Shown: positions 44,273 to 53,463, numbered from the stretch's first letter. The stretch: 64,000 nt of DNA from Longimicrobium sp. (GCA_036387335.1 DASVTZ010000109.1:22618-86617); one strand, 5' to 3'. Translations and numbers: made by a program. The notes: generated by a model not told the origin, from the sequence alone.

Positions 44273-45270
44273 CCGAACGCGGGAAGATCAGTTCCGAATA
44301 CATCTTTCCAGTGATTGATCGCTGCGCGCTCCTCTCCCCGCGCTTGCGCGTCGAGCGCAGCCGCAGCGGACGCCGCGTGGCTCGACGCCTTCGCTGAAAC
44401 TGCTGTCCTGTCTTCCCAATTCAGCTTGTTGATGTTCTGCTGAATGCCTTTCGGGTCCGCAACGTCCGTCAGAATCGAATGGGAGATCTGTCTCAGCACT
44501 CGCGCGACTTCGCTTTCAGGGCGTGCCGTGACCTGGTACGACGATTGATCGTAGAGATCCAGGACCAGGCATTCAAGAAGGTATGGAGGCACCGTTTTCA
44601 CACTCGGACGTTGGTTCCAGAACTTGGTTAGGCGTATCACGTTCCACAGATGTCCAGCGTACCGCGCGTTGATGGATTCCACTCGTTCGTTGTCAATTCG
44701 AGGATCCGTCTTCATCCAGTGCCCCTTTCCATTCGGGATTACGTAGTACGTTCGTCCATCTAACTCGGTGGCTGTGATGAAGCTCGGTACGATGTCGAAG
44801 GCCCAAGGATAGGAGGACAAGCTCAGAACGGCTGCGACCTCGTTCCGCTTGATCTCGGCCTTCTGGTACTGCGGGATTTCTTTTAATCGTGCTACGAATT
44901 CGTTGATCACCCTGCGGGAATTGAGCTCGTCCGTTCCGTCATGGCAAAGGCGCCTCAAAGCGATCTCTTCGGGCACTTTCAACTTTACTGTGCCGTCAGG
45001 TTCGGTCGTGTAGGTAGTTCCTAAACCCTTCAACCCGATCATCAAATCGATATCGTCCAATTCCTTGATCTTCGTGCGGCGCGTGAAGGAACCGTAATGA
45101 AGATTTATCTGAGGGTACAGGGCCGGGAACTCGGCGCCGTCCTCTGGCCAGCCGCTGATCTGCCGGAGCAGCCAATCCCGGCTATCCCGTGCTCTTTTGA
45201 CGACTGCTTGGTCGAGGTTTATCGAATCCCGCAACAGCTGGTCGATTGCGGCAACAGCGGTTTTCGCCAT
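44269..45270 (-). CDS. CD-NTase (cGAS/DncV-like) of a CBASS-like locus
   Basis: 333 aa from the ATG at 45270 (the frame stays open to 45363, but similarity starts here). Nucleotidyltransferase motif HYGSFTRRTKIKELDDIDLM gives GS at 60-61 and Asp73/Asp75; the third acidic residue is Asp159 in YPWAFDIVPSF. A helical C-terminal domain follows. It makes a cyclic nucleotide signal in response to phage. No Cap2/Cap3 or HORMA/TRIP13 genes are adjacent, so this is a minimal type I layout. GC content is low relative to neighbours. Confidence 0.9.
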   Translation of the reverse strand: MAKTAVAAIDQLLRDSINLDQAVVKRARDSRDWLLRQISGWPEDGAEFPALYPQINLHYGSFTRRTKIKELDDIDLMIGLKGLGTTYTTEPDGTVKLKVPEEIALRRLCHDGTDELNSRRVINEFVARLKEIPQYQKAEIKRNEVAAVLSLSSYPWAFDIVPSFITATELDGRTYYVIPNGKGHWMKTDPRIDNERVESINARYAGHLWNVIRLTKFWNQRPSVKTVPPYLLECLVLDLYDQSSYQVTARPESEVARVLRQISHSILTDVADPKGIQQNINKLNWEDRTAVSAKASSHAASAAAALDAQARGEERAAINHWKDVFGTDLPAFG

Positions 45271-45393
45271 GTGGATTGCCCCAGGGGTAGAGGCCAGCGT
45301 GTGACTGAAATGGCAGACGTCTTTCGAAGTTTTGCGCTTTGCCAGCGCGCTCGCAAGTGGCACTAAATACGCGGCGCAGTGATCGACAGCTTA

Positions 45394-46245
45394 CTAGCTA
45401 GCAAGCACCAGCGCGTCCGCGATGCCGGGAAGCACGCTCCCGAGCCTCCCCTCCACCTTGGCGGCGGCGAGGTCATCGGCGCGGGTGGGACCGATGTTGA
45501 TGATGGCGATGGGGACGCCCTCCTTCTCGGCGCGGTAGATGAAGCGGCGCCCGGAGTAGACGGTGAGCGACGAACCGGCCACCAGGAGGACGTCGCCCTC
45601 TTCGAAGAGGCTCCATGCGTCCTGCACGCGCTCCGCAGGGACGTTCTCGCCAAAGAAGACGACATCCGGCTTCACCACGCCGCCGCACGCCTCGCACGCG
45701 GGAACGCGGAAGCTCTCCACCACCGATGCGGAAAGATCCGCGTCGCCATCGGGCGCCACCTCGATTCCGCGCAGCCGGTCCATCCACTCCCCGTTCAGCG
45801 ACCGAAGCCGCTCCTGGTGCTCGTCGCGCGGGGTGACGCGGCCGCACGACAGGCAGCGCACCCACGCCAGCGAGCCGTGCAGCTCCACCACGCGCCGGCT
45901 GCCGGCTTCCTGGTGGAGCCCGTCCACGTTCTGGGTGATGATCCCGCGCACGAGGCCGCCCTCTTCCAGCCGCGCCAGCGCGTGGTGCGCCGCGTTCGGC
46001 CGCGCGGAGGCGATGCGGGCCCAGCCGGCCGTGCTGCGCGCCCAGTAGCGCACGCGCGCCGCCTCACTGCGCACGAACTCCTGGTACTGGATGGGGGTGC
46101 GGGTGCGCTGGATGTTCTCCGGGCTCCGGTAGTCGGGGATGCCGGATTCCGTGCTGCACCCCGCCCCCGCCAGCACCACGATGCGCCGGCCGCGGAGCAG
46201 GTCGAGCATGGGTTCCAGCGCGGGTGTCTGCGAGGTGACGATCAT
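45394..46245 (-). CDS. SIR2-family NAD-dependent protein deacetylase
   Basis: 283 aa from the ATG at 46245. GAGCSTESGIPDYR, TQNVDGLH and the catalytic His in VELHGSLAWV, plus a zinc site (CLSC at the first pair, CEAC at the second), mark a conventional deacetylase sirtuin. It starts upstream of, and runs in the same direction as, the CBASS pair but is GC-rich and separated by 123 bases. Not the NADase-type SIR2 of defence systems. Confidence 0.92.
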   Translation of the reverse strand: MIVTSQTPALEPMLDLLRGRRIVVLAGAGCSTESGIPDYRSPENIQRTRTPIQYQEFVRSEAARVRYWARSTAGWARIASARPNAAHHALARLEEGGLVRGIITQNVDGLHQEAGSRRVVELHGSLAWVRCLSCGRVTPRDEHQERLRSLNGEWMDRLRGIEVAPDGDADLSASVVESFRVPACEACGGVVKPDVVFFGENVPAERVQDAWSLFEEGDVLLVAGSSLTVYSGRRFIYRAEKEGVPIAIINIGPTRADDLAAAKVEGRLGSVLPGIADALVLAS

Positions 46246-46370
46246 CGATTCAGCTTCCACAACGATGCTGGTGAGGGTGATGCGTTCGGTACTCTCGCGA
46301 GGCGCCGCCGTTCCGCATACCATGCTGCATAGGTGCGTGCCCGTGGCCGGACCGCGGCACATGCGCAGGG

Positions 46371-46573
46371 CACGGGCAGCCACGCGGGGCTGCCCCTACA
46401 AGAAGGGGTTGGTGTGGTCGATGTGGGGCGGCGCAACGCGGGGCACGGGCGCGATAAATCGCGCCCCTACGGGTCGGGGTGACGGGGGGCGGTGAAATCG
46501 CGCCGACGGATCGGGGCGAATGGCGGAGGTCGAGGCGTGGCGGGGGAGGGCAGACACGCAGGTCTGCCCCTAC
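46371..46573. repeat. Three units of the GGGC...GCCCCTAC hairpin repeat
   Basis: Units at about 46371-46399, 46445-46470 and 46548-46573 share the plan GGGC, arm, short loop, complementary arm, GCCCCTAC, for example GGGCAGAC-ACGCAG-GTCTGCCC. They are the reverse orientation of the 39707-39806 units. They fill most of the 461-base gap between the sirtuin gene and the nucleotidyltransferase gene; the rest (46246-46370 and 46574-46706) shows nothing clear. Confidence 0.7.
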
Positions 46574-46706
46574 GGGTGGCGGTGCGAAGGGCGGAGGAGA
46601 GGGCGGATCTTCGCGCCGAGTCCGCGAAGGCGGACTTTGTGCTGTTGTTGCAGCGAGTTCACTCGCCCATCTTACAGGCCCGCTCCTTGCCCCACCTACC
46701 CCCGCA

Positions 46707-47576
46707 ATGACACCCTACCCGGACATCCGCGCATTCCTGACGCCGCGCCAGTTGGCCGCGGCGCGGGAGGTGGTGCGGCGGGTGAGGGGGGAGGTCGATG
46801 CGGAGCTGTGGCGCGTCTTCCTCTTCGGATCGCGGGCGAGGAGGGAGGCGCGGCCGGATTCCGACGTCGATCTGCTGCTGGTGTTCAAGCGGCTGCCGCC
46901 GGACAGGGAGCCGCAGGCGGGGGAGGCGGAGGACATCGCGGAGGAGGTGGCGGAGCGGAGCGGGGTGCCGGTGACGGTGTGGTCCGTGTCGCTGCCGGAC
47001 CTGGAGCGCGGGCGCCGCACGCCGATGCTGGTGGACGCGCTGGACGACGGCATCCCGCTCTGGCCGGAGGGCGGCGCGCCGCTCCACCTTCCGTTCACCC
47101 GCGAGGACGCCGTGTGGTGCACCGGGTGCCTCCTGGACCGTGTGGCCGAGGGCGGCGCTGAAGTCCCCGCGCTCCTCCGCGTGGGCGACGTCGAGGGCGC
47201 GGCGCGGCGGGTGCGCGACGACGTGGTGCGGCTGTGCACCGCGCTGCTGCTCCTGCACGGCGAGACGCGGCCGAGGCGAGGGGAGGCGGTGCGACGCATT
47301 CCATCCCGCGATCCGGTGCTGCGCTGGGCGGCGGAGGCGTGGGGGCCGCCGGGGCACGAGGAGGACGCGCCCGTGCCGCCGCCGCCGGGGGGCTTCGGCG
47401 CGGCGTTCGCGGTGGTGGAGCGGCTGCGCGGTGAGGTCGTGCGCGGACGCGGCAGGCTGGTGGAGCGGGCGCGAAGCTTGCGGGATCATGCGGTGTATTA
47501 CTCGCCGGACCGCCCCATCCGCGCAGCATCCGGAGCGGGCCAGACGGCACCTCGATCACCCCGAGTGCAACCATGA
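46707..47576 (+). CDS. Minimal-nucleotidyltransferase (MNT) protein with helical C-terminal part
   Basis: 289 aa. MNT domain: WRVFLFGSRARREARPDSDV, completing the GSR...DxD pattern (DSDVDLLLVF) near residues 36-57. The C-terminal 150 residues are helical and Arg-rich; they could be HEPN-like, but no RxxxxH is convincing, so that is not claimed. The stop overlaps the PBP2 start (ATGA). MNT/HEPN proteins are toxin-antitoxin modules, and a fused form upstream of a cell-wall gene is unusual. Confidence 0.8.
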   Translation: MTPYPDIRAFLTPRQLAAAREVVRRVRGEVDAELWRVFLFGSRARREARPDSDVDLLLVFKRLPPDREPQAGEAEDIAEEVAERSGVPVTVWSVSLPDLERGRRTPMLVDALDDGIPLWPEGGAPLHLPFTREDAVWCTGCLLDRVAEGGAEVPALLRVGDVEGAARRVRDDVVRLCTALLLLHGETRPRRGEAVRRIPSRDPVLRWAAEAWGPPGHEEDAPVPPPPGGFGAAFAVVERLRGEVVRGRGRLVERARSLRDHAVYYSPDRPIRAASGAGQTAPRSPRVQP

Positions 47577-49480
47577 AGCTGATCCAGACGGACGGGCGCC
47601 AGCGGCGTACGCTGTCGGCCGTGTTCACCGTGACGTTCGTGCTGAGCATCCTGCTCACCGCGTTCTTCCAGACGCAGGTGGTGAGCGGAAAGCAGTTCGC
47701 CATCCGCGCGGAGGAGAACCGGCTGCGGCCCATCGTGATCCCCGCGCCGCGCGGCACCATCGTGGACCGCAACGGCGAGGTGGTGGCCACCAGCCTGACC
47801 GCCTACTCCGTCGCCGTCCTCCCGGGCGACTCCAGCGTCATCCGCACCACGCTCCGCGACCTGATGCCCTTTCTGGGCCTCGCGGAGGCGGACGTGGAGG
47901 ATATGATGCGGAGGCGCAACGGGCGCCCGCACGACCTGCTGGAGATCACCAACCGCGCCACGTACTCGCAGGCCGCCGCCATCGAGGAGCGCCGCGCCGC
48001 GTTCCCTAACCTCCTGGTGGTGGAGCGGCCGCAGCGCTACTACCCGGCTGGGCCGGCCATCGGCCACATGATCGGCTACGTGACCGAGATCACCAAGGAG
48101 CAGCTGGAGCTTCCCGAGTACAAGGAGGCCGGCTACCGGCAGGGGCGGCTGATCGGCCAGGCGGGGATGGAGAAGCAGTACGAGCTTCAGCTCACCGGCG
48201 AGGACGGCGCGCGCTACGTGGAGGTGGACGCCAAGGGGCGCGTGGTGAACCCCACTTCGTCCGTCGGCGCGCTGGCGCCCAAGCCGGGCGGGCAGCTCAA
48301 GCTTACCATCGACCTGGCGCTGCAGCAGTACGTGCACGAGATCTTCCCGGACACCATGAACGGCGCCGTGGTGGCGATGGTGCCGTCGACCGGCGAGATC
48401 CTGGCGCTGTACAGCAACCCGACGTACGACCCGAACTCCTTCGTGGGGCGCATTCCGCCGGTGCTGTGGAAGGAGCTGAACACCGACCCGCGCAAGCCGC
48501 TCCTCAACCGCGCCATCAACGCCATCTACCCGCCCGCATCCACCTGGAAGCTGGCGACGGCGGTGATGGGGGTGCAGCGCGGGCTGGTGACGGGCACCAC
48601 GCACATGCCCATCGCGTGCACGGGCGGCATGGCGTACATGGGGCGCTACGCCCGATGCCACTACGCCCGCGGCCACGGAAACCTGGACCTGGCGCACGCC
48701 ATCGAGAAGAGCTGCAACGTGTACTTCTACCAGCTCGGCATCCGCATGGGGCTGGAGACGCTACTGGCGGAAGGGACGCGGATGGGCTTCAACCGCAAGA
48801 CCGGGATCGACATTCCGGGAGAGGTGCGGCCCATCTTCCCGCGCAGCGTGGCGGCCCTGCGCAGGCGGCAGGGGCACGTGGCGCCGTCGGAGATCATGAG
48901 CTTCGCCATCGGGCAGGGCGCCAACTCGCAGACGGTCATCAACATGGCGCAATTCTACGCCGCCATGGCGGGCAACGGCACCGGCATCGCCCCGCACCTG
49001 GTGGTCAACGACGAGAACTCGAAGCGCCAGTCGATCGACCTGCGGCTGGACACCAAGGGGCTGGAGTCAATCTGGAGCGGGCTGCAGCTGGTGACGGAGG
49101 AGGACGGCACGGCGGTGCAGAGCTCGCTGGAGCGCTACAAGCTCTACGGCAAGACGGGGACGGCGCAGAACAAGCCGAATCCGGACCACGGCTGGTTCGT
49201 GGGCTTCGCGGGCGTGCCCGGCAAGGAGCCGGAGATCGTGGTGGCGACCATCGTGGAGTTCGGCCTGCACGGCGACGCGGCGGCGCCGCTGGCGTCCAAG
49301 ATCGCCAACTTCTACCTGGACCGGAAGCACGGGCACCCCTTCGACCCCATCCCCACCTGGGGCGAGCGGATCCGCGCGGGACGAGTGTGGAAGTTCGATC
49401 CGAACGGGCGCACGCTCACGCCTCCGGGCGGCACGCCCAGGCCGCAGCCGACCGAGCGCACCATCCCCGGACCGGGCTGA
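47573..49480 (+). CDS. mrdA: Penicillin-binding protein 2, elongation transpeptidase
   Basis: 635 aa. Membrane anchor near 20-40, an N-terminal non-catalytic domain starting at RGTIVDRNGEVVA, then transpeptidase motifs STWK (Ser323), SCN (Ser380) and KTGT (Lys527). MrdA/PBP2 cross-links peptidoglycan during side-wall growth. Its usual neighbours mreBCD and rodA are not here. Translationally coupled to the MNT gene. A hairpin with a following T-rich run lies 24 bases after the stop. Confidence 0.93.
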   Translation: MKLIQTDGRQRRTLSAVFTVTFVLSILLTAFFQTQVVSGKQFAIRAEENRLRPIVIPAPRGTIVDRNGEVVATSLTAYSVAVLPGDSSVIRTTLRDLMPFLGLAEADVEDMMRRRNGRPHDLLEITNRATYSQAAAIEERRAAFPNLLVVERPQRYYPAGPAIGHMIGYVTEITKEQLELPEYKEAGYRQGRLIGQAGMEKQYELQLTGEDGARYVEVDAKGRVVNPTSSVGALAPKPGGQLKLTIDLALQQYVHEIFPDTMNGAVVAMVPSTGEILALYSNPTYDPNSFVGRIPPVLWKELNTDPRKPLLNRAINAIYPPASTWKLATAVMGVQRGLVTGTTHMPIACTGGMAYMGRYARCHYARGHGNLDLAHAIEKSCNVYFYQLGIRMGLETLLAEGTRMGFNRKTGIDIPGEVRPIFPRSVAALRRRQGHVAPSEIMSFAIGQGANSQTVINMAQFYAAMAGNGTGIAPHLVVNDENSKRQSIDLRLDTKGLESIWSGLQLVTEEDGTAVQSSLERYKLYGKTGTAQNKPNPDHGWFVGFAGVPGKEPEIVVATIVEFGLHGDAAAPLASKIANFYLDRKHGHPFDPIPTWGERIRAGRVWKFDPNGRTLTPPGGTPRPQPTERTIPGPG

Positions 49481-49503
49481 GCGGCGCGCGCGCATGAAAA
49501 CGG

Positions 49504-49538
49504 AGCGGCGGAGGCCCGGGCTTCCGCCGCTTTGCTTT
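49504..49538 (+). terminator. Intrinsic terminator after mrdA
   Basis: GC-rich inverted repeat 49504-49531 (AGCGGCGGA paired with TCCGCCGCT, one mismatch further in) followed by TTTGCTTT. Confidence 0.7.
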
Positions 49539-49596
49539 GGGTTGACGGCGCCGGGGGGCGCGCGCCAAGTTGTCGTGCTTCGAACCGCATCCTTGT

Positions 49597-49700
49597 AACA
49601 GCGGTTTCACACAGAGACACAGAGACACAGAGGAAGAACGGCAGAGGGGTTTTCTGCGGCTTTCCGTTCTTCTCCGCGGTCTCCGTGTGAAATGCTGTTG
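49597..49700. repeat. Dispersed hairpin repeat, CACACAGAGA subfamily, diverged
   Basis: Left arm begins AACAGCGGTTTCACACAGAG and right arm ends TCTCCGTGTGAAATGCTGTT, imperfectly complementary. It lies between mrdA and the E1-alpha gene. Confidence 0.7.
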
Positions 49701-49714
49701 GAACTTTGGCATTC

Positions 49715-50791
49715 ATGGCAAGCAAGACCAAGTCGCCCCCCGCCGCCGCGATCCCGCACGGGCTCACACGCGAGCAGCTCCTGGAGATGTACCGGCTGGT
49801 GCGGCTCACCCGCTCGCTGGAGGAGAAGCTCGAGAACCTCTTCCGGCAGAGCAAGGTGGTGGGGGGGCTCTTCCGCTCGCTGGGGCAGGAGGGCGAGTCG
49901 GTGGCATCGGCGTTCGCGCTGCGGCGCCGCACGGACGGTACGGGCGACATGCTCTCGCCGCTGATCCGCAACCTGGGCTCCATGATCACCGTGGGCGCCA
50001 CGCCGGCCGAGGTGGTGCGGCAGTACATGGCCAAGGGCGACTCGCCGGCGCGCGGCAAGGAGCTGAACATCCACTTCACCGACTACCAGCGCGGCTTCAT
50101 CGGGCAGATCTCGCCGCTGGGCGACCTGGTGCCGGTGATGGCGGGGGTGACGCTCACCTTCAAGCAGCGCGGCGAGGACCGGGTGGGGATGGTCTACATC
50201 GGCGACGGCGCCACCTCCACCGGCGCCTTCCACGAGGGGATCAACTTCGCGGCCGTGCAGCGCTGCCCGCTGGTGGTGATCGTGGAGAACAACCAGTGGG
50301 CCTACACCACCCCCACCCGCCTGCAGACCGCCGCCAAGTCGTTCGTCGACAAGGCGCCCGGCTATGGCGTGGCGGCGGAGAAGGTAGACGGCAACGACAT
50401 GCTGGCCGTCTACGGTGCCGCGAAACGCGCCGTGGACCGCGCGCGCGCCGGCGAGGGGGTCACGCTCATCGAGGTGATGACGTACCGCCGCAAGGGCCAC
50501 GCGCAGCACGACAACCAGAGCTACGTCGACCCGGCCGAGATCGACCGCTGGGCCGCGACCAACGACCCGATCGACCGCTACATCGTGGCGCTCAAGGAGA
50601 ACGGCTGGGCGACGGCCGACGAGCTGCGTGCCATCGACGAGCGGATCGACGCGGAGCTGGACGCCACCATCGCCGAAGCCGAGACGTCGCCCCTCCCGGA
50701 GCCGGAGGAGGCGCTGACCGACGTGTACGCGGACGGGCCGGTGCGTGCCCCCTGGACGCGCCACACCCCCGCCGACCCCACCCAGGCCTGA
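49715..50791 (+). CDS. pdhA: 2-oxoacid dehydrogenase E1 component, alpha subunit
   Basis: 358 aa. Thiamine-diphosphate motif GDGATSTGAFHEGINFA and VIVENNQWAYTTPT; the phosphorylation-loop region YRRKGHAQHDNQSY is also family-typical. It decarboxylates the 2-oxo acid and loads lipoyl-E2. Pyruvate or branched-chain substrate cannot be told apart from sequence alone. The beta subunit and E2 follow; E3 is not in the window. ATG 49715 preferred over TTG 49706. Confidence 0.9.
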   Translation: MASKTKSPPAAAIPHGLTREQLLEMYRLVRLTRSLEEKLENLFRQSKVVGGLFRSLGQEGESVASAFALRRRTDGTGDMLSPLIRNLGSMITVGATPAEVVRQYMAKGDSPARGKELNIHFTDYQRGFIGQISPLGDLVPVMAGVTLTFKQRGEDRVGMVYIGDGATSTGAFHEGINFAAVQRCPLVVIVENNQWAYTTPTRLQTAAKSFVDKAPGYGVAAEKVDGNDMLAVYGAAKRAVDRARAGEGVTLIEVMTYRRKGHAQHDNQSYVDPAEIDRWAATNDPIDRYIVALKENGWATADELRAIDERIDAELDATIAEAETSPLPEPEEALTDVYADGPVRAPWTRHTPADPTQA

Positions 50792-50799
50792 GCACTTCG

Positions 50800-51834
50800 A
50801 TGTCGACCGTGGTCAACGAGAAGCCGGAAGCGGCCCGCATGTCCGAGCAGGGCAAGCCCGTCACCCTGCTGGAGGCGATCCGCGAGGGGATCTGGGAAGA
50901 GATGGAGCGCGACGAGCGCGTCTTCCTGATGGGCGAGGACATCGGGGCGTACGGCGGCGCCTTCAAGGTCACCGAGGGGATGCAGCAGTACTTCGGCGCC
51001 CCGCGCGTGATCGACACCCCCATCTCCGAGATCGGCTTCACGGGGGCGGCGGCCGGCGCGGCGCACGTGGGGATGCGCCCGGTGATTGAGATGCAGTTCA
51101 TCGACTTCATCTCGTGCGCGTACGACATGATCACCAACTACGTGGCCACGTCGCGCTACCGGGGCTCCGGCCCGCAGCCCATCGTCATCCGCGGCCCGTC
51201 CGGCGGATACGTGCGCGGGGGCCCGTTCCACTCGCAGAACCCGGAAGCTGCTTTCTTTCACACGCCGGGCCTCAAGATCGTGTACCCGGCCACCGCGCGC
51301 GACGCCAAGGGCCTCATCAAGGCCGCCATCCGCGACGACGACCCGGTGCTCTTCTTCGAGCACAAGTGGCTGTACCGCCGCCCGCAGCTTCGCGAGGTGC
51401 TCCCGGCGGAGGACTACATCGTCCCCATCGGCAAGGCGCGCACGCACCGCGAGGGGAAGGACCTCACCATCGTCACCTACGCTGCGATGGTGCACAAGAG
51501 CGAGGAAGCGGCCGAGATCCTGGAAAAGGAGGACGGCCTGTCGGTGGAGATCATCGACCTGCGCACCCTCCTGCCGCTGGACGAGGACGCGATCCTGGAG
51601 TCGGTCAGGAAGACGAACCGCCTCCTGGTCGTCCACGAGGACACCCGCACCGGCGGCATCGCCGGCGAGATCGCGATGCGGGTGAACGAGAAGGCCTTCG
51701 AGTGGCTGGACGCGCCCATCCTGCGCGTCACGGCCCTCGACGCCCCCATCCCGTACTCCCCGCCGCTGGAGGACTACTTCCTCCCGCAGACGGAGGACAT
51801 CGTGAAGGCGGCGCGGCACCTGGCGAACTACTAG
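50800..51834 (+). CDS. pdhB: 2-oxoacid dehydrogenase E1 component, beta subunit
   Basis: 344 aa. Family landmarks: VFLMGEDIGAYGGAFKVTEG, DTPISEIGFTGAAAGAAHVG and RGPSGGYVRGGPFHSQNPEA. It completes the E1 heterotetramer with the alpha subunit encoded 8 bases upstream. The N-terminal 20 residues are a low-complexity leader not typical of the family, so the start could be slightly downstream. Confidence 0.92.
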   Translation: MSTVVNEKPEAARMSEQGKPVTLLEAIREGIWEEMERDERVFLMGEDIGAYGGAFKVTEGMQQYFGAPRVIDTPISEIGFTGAAAGAAHVGMRPVIEMQFIDFISCAYDMITNYVATSRYRGSGPQPIVIRGPSGGYVRGGPFHSQNPEAAFFHTPGLKIVYPATARDAKGLIKAAIRDDDPVLFFEHKWLYRRPQLREVLPAEDYIVPIGKARTHREGKDLTIVTYAAMVHKSEEAAEILEKEDGLSVEIIDLRTLLPLDEDAILESVRKTNRLLVVHEDTRTGGIAGEIAMRVNEKAFEWLDAPILRVTALDAPIPYSPPLEDYFLPQTEDIVKAARHLANY

Positions 51835-51838
51835 TCCT

Positions 51839-51896
51839 AAGTGCTAAGTGCTAAGTGCTAACCGACCTGCAGTTCAGCACTTAGCACTTAGCACTT
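51839..51896. repeat. Inverted triple tandem repeat AAGTGCT
   Basis: Three tandem AAGTGCT units at 51839-51859 form a perfect 21-bp arm, complemented at 51876-51896; loop 16 bases. It lies between E1-beta and E2 and could form a long, unusually AT-rich hairpin. Confidence 0.8.
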
Positions 51897-51940
51897 CACC
51901 ACTCGGCACTTACTAACCTGCACCGTACCGGATCTAAACC

Positions 51941-53404
51941 ATGGCCCGTATCGAAGTCCCGATGCCCCAGATGGGCGAGTCCATCGCCGAGGGCACCGTG
52001 TCGGTGTGGCTCAAGAAGGTGGGCGACAAGGTGGAGCGCGACGAGCCCATCATGGAGATCGCCACCGACAAGGTGGACGCCGAGATCCCGTCCCCCGCGG
52101 CCGGCATCCTCACCGAGGTCGTGGTGCAGGAAGGCCAGACCGTGGAGGTGGGGACCATCGTCGCGTACATCGAGACGGACGTGAACGCGGCCGCCGGTGC
52201 CGCTGCTTCGGCCCCTGCGCCCGCCGCGGCGGGCGAGCCCGCGGCCGGCGTCCCCGGCGAGACGGCGACCACGCTCCCCGAGTCCTCCGTGGGCCAGCCG
52301 GAGACGGGCGGCGGCGCGGGGGCTCCCGCGGACGGCCGCTCGGCTTCCGAGGACCCGGCTCCAATGGCGCCCGCCCACGACGGCGGTCCCGAGACGGCGG
52401 AGGAGCGCCTGCGCCGCAAGAGCACGCCGCTCGTCCGCAAGATCGCCGCGGAGCACGGGGTGGAGGTCAGCGCCGTTCCCGGCACCGGGCGCGCGGGCCG
52501 CGTCACCAAGGACGACATACTGCGCTTCGTGGAGGAGAAGGCGTCGGCTCCGGTCGCCGCGCCCAGCGCGCAGCCCGCGACCGCTGGCGCCGCGCCGGCC
52601 CAGCAGCCGCCCAAGCGCCCCGCCGCGCCGCGCGAGGACGGCGAGGGCTTCGGATGGGACGAGTTCTACACGCGCGTGGAGCACCCGGCCGTCACCGCCG
52701 GGCCCAACGACCGCGTGGAGCCGATGAGCCGCATCACGCAGATCATCGCGCAGAACATGGTGCTCTCGCGGCGCATCTCGCCGCACGTGCACTCTTACTT
52801 CGAGGTGGACTACTCGCGGATCGACCAGGTGCGCGCCAAGTCGAAGCGCGCCTGGGCCGAGGCGGGGGTCAAGGTCACCTACACGCACTTCATCGCGAAG
52901 GCGGTGGCGCAGGCGCTGCGCGAGCATCCCAAGCTCAACGCCACCATCAGCGGCACGGACGTCATCTACCGCGCCGACGTGAACGTGGGGATCGCCGTGG
53001 CCATCGAGAACGGGCTGATCGTGCCCGTGGTGCGCGGCGCGGACGACCTGTCGCTCGTGGGGCTGGCGCGCCGCATCAACGACCTGGCGACGCGCGCGCG
53101 CAACCGCCAGCTCAAGCCGGAAGAGATCCAGGGCGGCACCTTCACCATCACCAACCCGGGAATCTTTGGCACCACCATCGGCTTCCCCATCATCAACCAG
53201 CCGCAGGTGGCCATCATGGGCGTCGGCGGCGTGGAGATGCGCCCGGCCGTGGTGACGGACGAGTTCGGAAGCCACGCGATCGTCGCCCGCAAGCGCGGCT
53301 TCATCTCCCTCGGCTACGACCACCGCCTGGTCAACGGCGCGGACGGCGACCAGTTCCTCGCCCGCGTCAAGGAGCTGATGGAGAGCGCCAGCGAGAACGG
53401 CTGA
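51941..53404 (+). CDS. pdhC: 2-oxoacid dehydrogenase E2, dihydrolipoamide acyltransferase
   Basis: 487 aa. Lipoyl domain residues 1-78 with Lys44 in EIATDKVDAEIPSP, a Pro/Ala linker, a peripheral-subunit-binding domain (STPLVRKIAAEHGVEVSAVP) and the C-terminal catalytic domain ending in DHRLVNGADGDQF with the active-site His. One lipoyl domain only. It accepts the acyl group from E1 and passes it to CoA. Its lipoyl Lys would be octanoylated by LipB, encoded about 1 kb downstream. Confidence 0.92.
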   Translation: MARIEVPMPQMGESIAEGTVSVWLKKVGDKVERDEPIMEIATDKVDAEIPSPAAGILTEVVVQEGQTVEVGTIVAYIETDVNAAAGAAASAPAPAAAGEPAAGVPGETATTLPESSVGQPETGGGAGAPADGRSASEDPAPMAPAHDGGPETAEERLRRKSTPLVRKIAAEHGVEVSAVPGTGRAGRVTKDDILRFVEEKASAPVAAPSAQPATAGAAPAQQPPKRPAAPREDGEGFGWDEFYTRVEHPAVTAGPNDRVEPMSRITQIIAQNMVLSRRISPHVHSYFEVDYSRIDQVRAKSKRAWAEAGVKVTYTHFIAKAVAQALREHPKLNATISGTDVIYRADVNVGIAVAIENGLIVPVVRGADDLSLVGLARRINDLATRARNRQLKPEEIQGGTFTITNPGIFGTTIGFPIINQPQVAIMGVGGVEMRPAVVTDEFGSHAIVARKRGFISLGYDHRLVNGADGDQFLARVKELMESASENG

Positions 53405-53427
53405 GCGGCTCCGGCGGATGGGTGTGC

Positions 53428-53463
53428 GGGAGGCCGGCGCGGGTGCGCCGGCCTCCCGTTTCG
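53428..53463 (+). terminator. Intrinsic terminator after E2
   Basis: Perfect 13-bp stem GGGAGGCCGGCGC / GCGCCGGCCTCCC (53428-53440, 53445-53457), loop GGGT, followed by GTTTCG. Confidence 0.75.

Noticed and set aside
45394..46245. SIR2 gene as part of the CBASS or another defence system
   Set aside because: It has the zinc site and catalytic pattern of a standard deacetylase, GC like the chromosome, and 123 bases of separation from the CD-NTase.
46707..47576. HEPN toxin domain in the MNT protein
   Set aside because: No convincing RxxxxH motif in the C-terminal helices.
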